Shown here: positions 42,441 to 47,404 of the stretch, in pieces | How positions within the stretch are numbered: position 1 is the stretch's first letter | How the letters are laid out: each line of letters opens with the position of its first letter | Assembly (NCBI GenBank): GCA_947632185.1 | Contig: CANROH010000005.1 | Span: 1-47,404, forward strand | Direction of reading: 5' to 3' | Length of the DNA: 47,404 bases | DNA from: an uncultured Clostridia bacterium | GTDB taxonomy: Bacteria > Bacillota > Clostridia > TANB77 > CAG-508 | The notes under the pieces: model-generated | What the model saw: the letters and a program-made list of their open reading frames with translations, nothing else | Told to the model about the DNA's origin: nothing | Databases searched by the model: none | Made by a program: the position numbers and the translations under genes

Positions 42441-43745
42441 ATGGATATAAAAACTATTATTAGAAAAAAAAGAAAAAGTGGAGAGTTAACAAGAGATGAA
42501 ATAAGATATTTTGTCGGAAAGTTAACGAAAGGAGAAATATCTGAAGCACAAGCTGCAGCTGTATTAAGTTATATAGCTATGAATGGTTTAACAGAAGATG
42601 AAATATTAAATTTAAGTACTGCAATGGCCGAATCTGGAGATATGATAGATTTGAGCGATATTTCTGATAATATTGTTGATAAACACGCAACAGGTGGAGT
42701 TGGAGATAAAGCAACAATATTATTAATGCCAATACTTGCTTCCTTAGGTATTCCTGTTGCAAAAATTTCTAATAGGGGTTATGGAATTTCAGGCGGAACA
42801 ATAGATAAACTTGAATCTATACCTGGTTTTAAAACAGATCTTTCAATAAGTGAATTTAAGAATAATTTAAAAAATATTGGGGTTTGTATAATGAACCAAG
42901 GATTAAATTTTGCACCAGCAGAAGGAAAAATTTATAAATTAAGAAATGAAATCGCTTGTGAAAATAGTCTTCCAATTGTTGCTGCAAGTTTGATGAGCTT
43001 GAAAATTGCAACTGGTAGCAACAAAATAGTATTTGATATTACTTGTGGTAAAGGAACTTATATTAGTGATAAGGAAGAGGCTAGAAGACTTTCAAAACTA
43101 TTAATAAAACTTGGTAAATGTTTAGGAAAAGAAGTTGCTTGTGTAATTACAAATATGAATCAACCAATAGGATATTCAATTGGACATAATTTAGAAATAA
43201 AAGAAACAATAATGGCTTTGAAAGGTGTAATTGCTGAAGATTTAGGTGATGTAGTTGAAGCTTTAGGAAGTACAATGATAGCTCTAGCAACTAATAATAA
43301 TGATTTAAATGCTAATGCAAAAATGATAAAAGAGGCTATAAAATCAGGTAAAGCATATGAGAAATTTAAACAAATGGTTGAAATGCAACATGGAGACATT
43401 TCTTTTATTGAGAATCCAGAATTATTTGAAAAATCATCACGTACGATACCTGTTTTATCTACAGATAAAGGTATAGTAGAATCAATTGATGCTGATATGA
43501 TAGGAAGTTTAGCTATTTATTTAGGTGCAGGAAGAATGAAGGAAGAAGGTAAAATTAATAGAACAGCAGGAATTACTATAAATAAAAAAGTTGGAGATAA
43601 CGTTAATGTAGGGGAAACATTAGCTTATATTTATACAGATGATAATTCAAAAGTTAGTGGAACAGCACAAAATTTGAAAGATGCATTTAAAATTACAACT
43701 AAAAAGTTAACTAATAAATCTAAAGTTTTAGAAATTATAAAATAA
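42441..43745 (+). CDS. Pyrimidine-nucleoside phosphorylase paralogue 1 (altered active site)
   Basis: It has the full thymidine/pyrimidine-nucleoside phosphorylase architecture: an N-terminal helical domain, the alpha/beta domain (VDKHATGGVGDKATILLMPI) and a C-terminal PYNP_C domain. By alignment to the E. coli enzyme, the phosphate-contact Ser86 (KHSTGG) is Ala here, Lys190 (SIMSKK) is Leu (SLMSLK), and the signature SGRGLG reads SNRGYG. Arg171 (KLRNE) and Ser186 (AASLMS) are kept. So catalysis may be weak, altered or lost. At 434 aa it is full length. The SD is a weak AGGGTGAG before ATG 42441. A second, more canonical copy follows. Confidence 0.8.
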   Translation: MDIKTIIRKKRKSGELTRDEIRYFVGKLTKGEISEAQAAAVLSYIAMNGLTEDEILNLSTAMAESGDMIDLSDISDNIVDKHATGGVGDKATILLMPILASLGIPVAKISNRGYGISGGTIDKLESIPGFKTDLSISEFKNNLKNIGVCIMNQGLNFAPAEGKIYKLRNEIACENSLPIVAASLMSLKIATGSNKIVFDITCGKGTYISDKEEARRLSKLLIKLGKCLGKEVACVITNMNQPIGYSIGHNLEIKETIMALKGVIAEDLGDVVEALGSTMIALATNNNDLNANAKMIKEAIKSGKAYEKFKQMVEMQHGDISFIENPELFEKSSRTIPVLSTDKGIVESIDADMIGSLAIYLGAGRMKEEGKINRTAGITINKKVGDNVNVGETLAYIYTDDNSKVSGTAQNLKDAFKITTKKLTNKSKVLEIIK

Positions 43746-43822
43746 TTTAATAAAATACAATTACTACTGTTTATTAATTGCTTAAAATTATTGATATTAT
43801 GTTATGCAAAGGAAAAAATCAA

Positions 43823-45124
43823 ATGGATATTTTAGATATTATTGAAAATAAAAAGAAAGCAAAAGAATTATCAAAAGAAGAAATAGAATATTTTATAAAA
43901 AAATATACTTCTGGAGAGATTACAGATTATCAGGCGGCAGCTTTGATAATGGCAATATGTATAAATGGAATGACACAATCTGAAATATTAAATTTAACAA
44001 TTTCAATGGCACATTCTGGAGATATATTAGATTTAAGTGATATATCAAATAATATAGTTGATAAGCATTCCACAGGAGGAGTTGGCGATAAAGTAACATT
44101 AATATTGATGCCAATAATAGCAAGTCTTGGAATACCAGTTGCTAAGATGAGTGGAAGAGGTTTAGGAATAACTGGAGGAACTGCAGATAAATTAGAATCT
44201 ATACCTGGATATAATACTAATTTATCAATTGAAGAATTTAAAAATAATGTAAAAGAAATAGGAATTAGTTTAATGACTCAAACATTAAATTTAGCTCCAG
44301 CAGATAAAAAAATATATGCATTAAGAGATTGCATTGCTTGTACAAATAGTATACCACTTATAGCTTCAAGTATAATGAGTAAAAAGATTGCTTCTGGAGC
44401 AAATTCTATAGTTTTAGATGTAACTTGTGGAAAAGGCTCATTTATGAGAAATAAGCAGGATGCAAGAAGATTAGCAAAAATGATGAATTTAATTGGTAAA
44501 TGGGCGAAGATAAAGACTTCTTGTGTTTTAACTAATATGGATGAACCATTAGGATATTCGGTTGGAAATAATTTAGAAGTTATAGAAGCTATTGATGCTC
44601 TTAAAGGAAATATGGCTAAAGATGTTAAAGAAGTTGTTATGAATTTAGCTATACAAATAATGAATTTAGCTAATTTTCAATCAAATACATTTGAATGTAA
44701 AAAAAGAATTTTAGAAGTAATTGAAAGTGGTAAGGCATTAGAAAAATTTAAAGAACTTGTAAAAAAACAAGGCGGAGATGTATCATATATTGAAAATCCA
44801 GAGAAATTTGAAAAGGCACCAATAATTACTCCTGTTATTTCAGAAGAAAGTGGATATGTTGAAAAATTAGATGCATATAAAGTTGGAAAAGCAGGTTTAG
44901 AACTTGGAATAGGAAGAAAAGAAAAAGAAGATAGTATTGATTCAAGAGTTGGAATAATATTTAATAAGAAAATTGGTGATAAAGTAAAGAAAGATGAAGT
45001 TTTAGCATATGTACATGCAAATTCTGCTGAAAAGTCAATAGAATGTGTTGATGCAATAAAAGAAGCTTACAAGTTAGGAAATAAAAAAATAGCAAAGAAA
45101 AACATAATAGAAATCATTAATTAA
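43823..45124 (+). CDS. pdp: Pyrimidine-nucleoside phosphorylase paralogue 2
   Basis: It performs phosphorolysis of thymidine/uridine to base and sugar-1-phosphate. Motifs are intact: VDKHSTGGVGDKVTLILMPI, SGRGLGITGGTADKLESIPG, YALRDCIACTNSIPLIASSI with MSKKIA. The segment DVTCGKGSF differs from the common DVKxGxGAF. ATG 43823 is chosen for AAAGGA at 43808-43813. An in-frame start at 43778 has no SD. The product is 433 aa. Paralogue 1 ends 77 bases upstream, and the two probably arose by duplication and share an operon. Confidence 0.9.
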   Translation: MDILDIIENKKKAKELSKEEIEYFIKKYTSGEITDYQAAALIMAICINGMTQSEILNLTISMAHSGDILDLSDISNNIVDKHSTGGVGDKVTLILMPIIASLGIPVAKMSGRGLGITGGTADKLESIPGYNTNLSIEEFKNNVKEIGISLMTQTLNLAPADKKIYALRDCIACTNSIPLIASSIMSKKIASGANSIVLDVTCGKGSFMRNKQDARRLAKMMNLIGKWAKIKTSCVLTNMDEPLGYSVGNNLEVIEAIDALKGNMAKDVKEVVMNLAIQIMNLANFQSNTFECKKRILEVIESGKALEKFKELVKKQGGDVSYIENPEKFEKAPIITPVISEESGYVEKLDAYKVGKAGLELGIGRKEKEDSIDSRVGIIFNKKIGDKVKKDEVLAYVHANSAEKSIECVDAIKEAYKLGNKKIAKKNIIEIIN

Positions 45125-45214
45125 GTAAATAATAACCATAATTTAAAATGAGTTTTGTTATTATAATTTAAAAAAATTAAAAATGAATTGATAAAAAGAA
45201 AGGACGGTATTTAA

Positions 45215-46621
45215 ATGTCAAGAAATGATGGAAAAGAATTAAAAATGAAATTATTTACGAATAAAAATAATGGATGGGAGAATTTATCAGATGATGAATT
45301 AAAAGATATATTTCAATATGCTGATGAATATATGTATTATTTAAATAATTCTAAAACAGAAAAGGAGATTGTTCATAATTCAAAAGAAATTTTATTAAAA
45401 AATGGATTTGTTGATATTTCTGAAATTGATGAATTAAAAGCCGGAGATAAAGTTTTTTATGTTAATAGAGGAAGATGTATTTATGCTGCTGTAATAGGAA
45501 CAGATGATTTAGAAGATGGATTTAAAATTGTTGCAGCACATTGTGATTCTCCAAGAATAGATTTAAAACAAAATCCATTATATGAAGACAACGGATTAGC
45601 AATGTTAAAAACACATTATTATGGAGGAATAAAAAAATATCAATGGACTAATATACCACTTAGTATTCATGGAACTGTTGTAAAACCAGATGGAGAAAAA
45701 ATCAATATTTGTGTTGGTGAAAATGAAGATGATCCTATATTTACAATTTCAGATTTGTTGCCTCATTTAGCTCAAGAGCAAATGGAAAGAAAATTAAAAG
45801 ATGGTGTACAAGGTGAAGAGTTAAATGTTTTAGCAGGAAGTATACCTTATGACTCAGATGAAGTATCTGAAAGAGTAAAATTAAATATTTTACAATTATT
45901 AAATGAAAGATATGGAATAAAAGAAATCGATTTTATGAGCTCAGAAATAGAACTTGTTCCTGCCTTTAAAGCAAAAAGTATGGGCTTTGATTATAGTATG
46001 ATAGCAGGATATGGGCAAGATGATAAAGTTTGTTGCTATGCTGCTTTAAGAGCTATATTAGATGTAGAGACTCCAAAAAAGACAGCTATATGTGTAATAA
46101 CAGATAAAGAAGAAGTTGGATTTAATGGAGTAACAGGAATGTATACAAGAATATTTGATACATTTGTTTTAGAATTATTAGAAAAAACAGGAAATACTAG
46201 CCCAATTTCTTTAGACAAGGCATTTTCTAATACAAGAGCATTATCTGCAGATGTTGATGCTGCATATAATCCAAATTATGCTTCTGCATTTGAGAAAAAT
46301 AATACAGCATATCTAAACAAGGGGATGACTGTTGTAAAATATACTGGTTCAAAAGGTAAGTCAGGAGCATCAGAAGCACCAGCAGAATTTGTTGCTGAAC
46401 TTAGAAAAATATTTGATGATGCAAATGCAAAATATCAATCTTGTGAATTAGGAAAAGTTGATAAAGGTGGTGGGGGAACAATTGCTCTTACACTTGCAAA
46501 TAGAGGAATGGACGTTCTTGATGTTGGAGTTCCAGTTATGGGGATGCATTCACCATATGAAATAACAAGTAAATTTGATGTTTTCCAAGCATATAAGGGT
46601 TATAGAGCATTTTTAAAATAA
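45215..46621 (+). CDS. M18-family metal aminopeptidase
   Basis: It is a cytoplasmic zinc aminopeptidase of the aspartyl-aminopeptidase/ApeA-LapA group. Metal and catalytic motifs are visible: VAAHCDSPRIDLKQNPLYED (His and Asp), TDKEEVGFNGVTGM (Glu-Glu), SADVDAAYNPNY (Asp) and MGMHSPYEITSKFD (His). At 468 aa it is a normal length and is expected to form a dodecamer, as the family does. AAAGGACGG precedes ATG 45215. A terminator follows. Confidence 0.92.
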   Translation: MSRNDGKELKMKLFTNKNNGWENLSDDELKDIFQYADEYMYYLNNSKTEKEIVHNSKEILLKNGFVDISEIDELKAGDKVFYVNRGRCIYAAVIGTDDLEDGFKIVAAHCDSPRIDLKQNPLYEDNGLAMLKTHYYGGIKKYQWTNIPLSIHGTVVKPDGEKINICVGENEDDPIFTISDLLPHLAQEQMERKLKDGVQGEELNVLAGSIPYDSDEVSERVKLNILQLLNERYGIKEIDFMSSEIELVPAFKAKSMGFDYSMIAGYGQDDKVCCYAALRAILDVETPKKTAICVITDKEEVGFNGVTGMYTRIFDTFVLELLEKTGNTSPISLDKAFSNTRALSADVDAAYNPNYASAFEKNNTAYLNKGMTVVKYTGSKGKSGASEAPAEFVAELRKIFDDANAKYQSCELGKVDKGGGGTIALTLANRGMDVLDVGVPVMGMHSPYEITSKFDVFQAYKGYRAFLK

Positions 46622-46633
46622 AAATATTTTGAT

Positions 46634-46662
46634 AAAAACGATCTTTTATAAGGTCGTTTTTT
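46634..46662 (+). terminator. Intrinsic terminator after the M18 gene
   Basis: AAAACGATCTT (46635-46645) pairs with AAGGTCGTTTT (46650-46660), with one G-U pair, and runs into T. Confidence 0.82.
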
Positions 46663-46742
46663 ATATTGATTATTTTTATATTTTGATGTTAAATAAGAAG
46701 AAATTTATAGTTATAATGGCATTAATTACATATAAAATTTTC

Positions 46743-46771
46743 TTTACACAGTATAAAAAAGATGCTATAAT
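46743..46771 (+). promoter_or_regulatory. Sigma-A-type promoter
   Basis: TTTACA (46743-46748), 17 bases, then TATAAT (46766-46771), 29 bases before the small membrane protein. Confidence 0.6.
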
Positions 46772-46800
46772 AATTTTGTAATAAGAAAAGGAGAAAAAAT

Positions 46801-46998
46801 ATGTTTTATTTAATTCCAATACCAATTGTAATAGTCGCTGTAATGGTAAAACTACTTTGTGACAGGTATAAAGTAAAAATACTTTCAAAAATATCAACAA
46901 TTGTAATAGTATTAGGTGTATTATATTTTATTTATGCTTTTGCAGATTATAATGGATATAATATTCTAAATATTATAAAAAATTTTTTCACAATTTAA
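46801..46998 (+). CDS. Small membrane protein of unknown function
   Basis: It is 65 residues with two hydrophobic segments (about 1-19 and 31-47) joined by a basic turn (CDRYKVKILSK), and a short amphipathic tail (YNILNIIKNFF). AAAAGGAG precedes ATG 46801, and it has its own promoter and terminator, so it is probably real. No family recognised. Confidence 0.6.
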   Translation: MFYLIPIPIVIVAVMVKLLCDRYKVKILSKISTIVIVLGVLYFIYAFADYNGYNILNIIKNFFTI

Positions 46999-47026
46999 AT
47001 GTAGTAAAATTTGTTGTATGAGATGG

Positions 47027-47062
47027 TCTTTATATTATAAGTTAATATAAAGATTTTTTTTT
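47027..47062 (+). terminator. Intrinsic terminator
   Basis: TCTTTATATTA (47027-47037) pairs with TAATATAAAGA (47043-47053), followed by nine T. Confidence 0.83.
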
Positions 47063-47089
47063 GAAAATTTGTAAAAAAAATGTAAATTA

Positions 47090-47120
47090 TTGTCATTTTT
47101 TGTGAAATATATGTTATAAT
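47090..47120 (+). promoter_or_regulatory. Candidate promoter of the nuoE-like gene
   Basis: TGTTATAAT forms an extended -10 (TATAAT at 47115-47120). TTGTCA (47090-47095) is 19 bases upstream, a slightly long spacer. About 90 bases of leader follow. Confidence 0.45.
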
Positions 47121-47218
47121 CATTTTGAATTTTAAACATAAATTAAAATGAGATATTTTAATTAGGATATTATACATCTAAAATGTTAAAAATTTTAAAT
47201 TATATTTAGGAGGTAAAT

Positions 47219-47404
47219 ATGGACAATACTAGATGTGAAGGCTGCACAGGCAATGATCCAAAATTGCAAGAAATTTTGGAGTCATATGAAAAAAACAAAG
47301 ACAATTTGATTCAAATACTAAATGAAGTACAAGAATACTACGGATACGTACCAGAAAGGGCTCAACGTGCAATTTCTGAATACTTATCTATACCAATGGC
47401 AGAA
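47219..47404 (+). CDS. NuoE/HndA-like [2Fe-2S] thioredoxin-fold subunit (3' cut by window edge)
   Basis: The first 62 residues are present: MDNTRCEGCTGNDPKLQEIL, then a helical region LIQILNEVQEYYGYVPERAQ and AISEYLSIPMAE. This matches the N-terminal helical part of the 24-kDa/NuoE family found in complex I and in NADH-linked [FeFe]-hydrogenases (HndA/HydC). The four Fe-S cysteines would lie beyond the window. An extra CxxC-like pair (CEGC) near the start is outside the usual cluster. AGGAGG (47208-47213) precedes ATG 47219. Next genes of a hydrogenase or Nuo-type operon are expected downstream. Confidence 0.85.
   Translation, partial: MDNTRCEGCTGNDPKLQEILESYEKNKDNLIQILNEVQEYYGYVPERAQRAISEYLSIPMAE

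Noticed and set aside
46676..47177. Small minus-strand open frames around the 65-aa membrane protein
   Set aside because: They lack SDs and lie over plus-strand promoter, gene and terminator signals.
1..47404. tRNA or rRNA genes
   Set aside because: No cloverleaf-like GC-rich segments or rRNA signatures were found in the gaps between genes.

Overview
The window is about 47 kb of very AT-rich DNA. I did not count the base composition, but it reads as well under 30% GC, with AT-ending codons almost everywhere. It carries a largely syntenic Gram-positive cell-division and sporulation block (divIB, two DUF881 genes, sbp, ftsA, ftsZ, spoIIGA, sigE, sigG), CarD-dnaG-sigA, spoIVFA/spoIVFB-like genes, bofC and a YlmC/YmxH-type spore gene. 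Together these point to an endospore-forming Firmicute of the Clostridia, probably an uncultured gut-type lineage. TTG starts are common, and in most cases a strong AGGAGG-type Shine-Dalgarno (SD) site fixes them.

Left edge (1-4125): the C-terminal part of a large serine recombinase ends exactly where a murA sequence begins, at the Gly-Gly-Cys active-site loop. The recombinase stop codon lies inside the murA sequence, so an integrative element has split murA at its catalytic cysteine. The 3' murA remnant is followed without a visible terminator by divIB, two DUF881 genes and sbp. After a terminator and a new promoter come ftsA and ftsZ, then two tandem terminators.

Sporulation block (7068-14555): spoIIGA-sigE is followed by a gene not normally found there, a DnaB-like helicase with about 16 copies of an acidic decapeptide at its N-terminus. 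It separates sigE from sigG. The sigG SD site is buried in a 20-bp stem. Then come a YlmC/YmxH spore gene on the minus strand, a small membrane protein in its own promoter-terminator cassette, and an M23/M50 pair resembling spoIVFA-spoIVFB.

Housekeeping block (15217-30201): rpsF-ssb-rpsR, dut, carD, dnaG-sigA (with a consensus-quality sigma-H promoter), rplU-rpmA (L27 lacks the Firmicute N-terminal extension and no prp gene is present), an FGE/SUMF1-domain membrane protein, aspS, an SH3-NlpC/P60 hydrolase, comEC and bofC (with a sigma-G-like promoter).

Right part (30251-47404): a ClpE-like ATPase gene with a one-base frameshift (minus strand), a DUF3298-like membrane protein and a YibE/F protein. 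Next is an operon of four zinc-ribbon membrane proteins behind a short leader ORF and attenuator-like hairpins, then an HtrA protease (minus), rnhB, two tandem pyrimidine-nucleoside phosphorylase paralogues (the first lacking key residues), an M18 aminopeptidase, and the start of a NuoE/HndA-like iron-sulfur subunit. I saw no rRNA, tRNA or CRISPR array.

The strongest leads are the murA-splitting recombinase element, the acidic-repeat helicase between sigE and sigG, and the sigG translation-blocking stem, which may work together with that helicase gene's own promoter.
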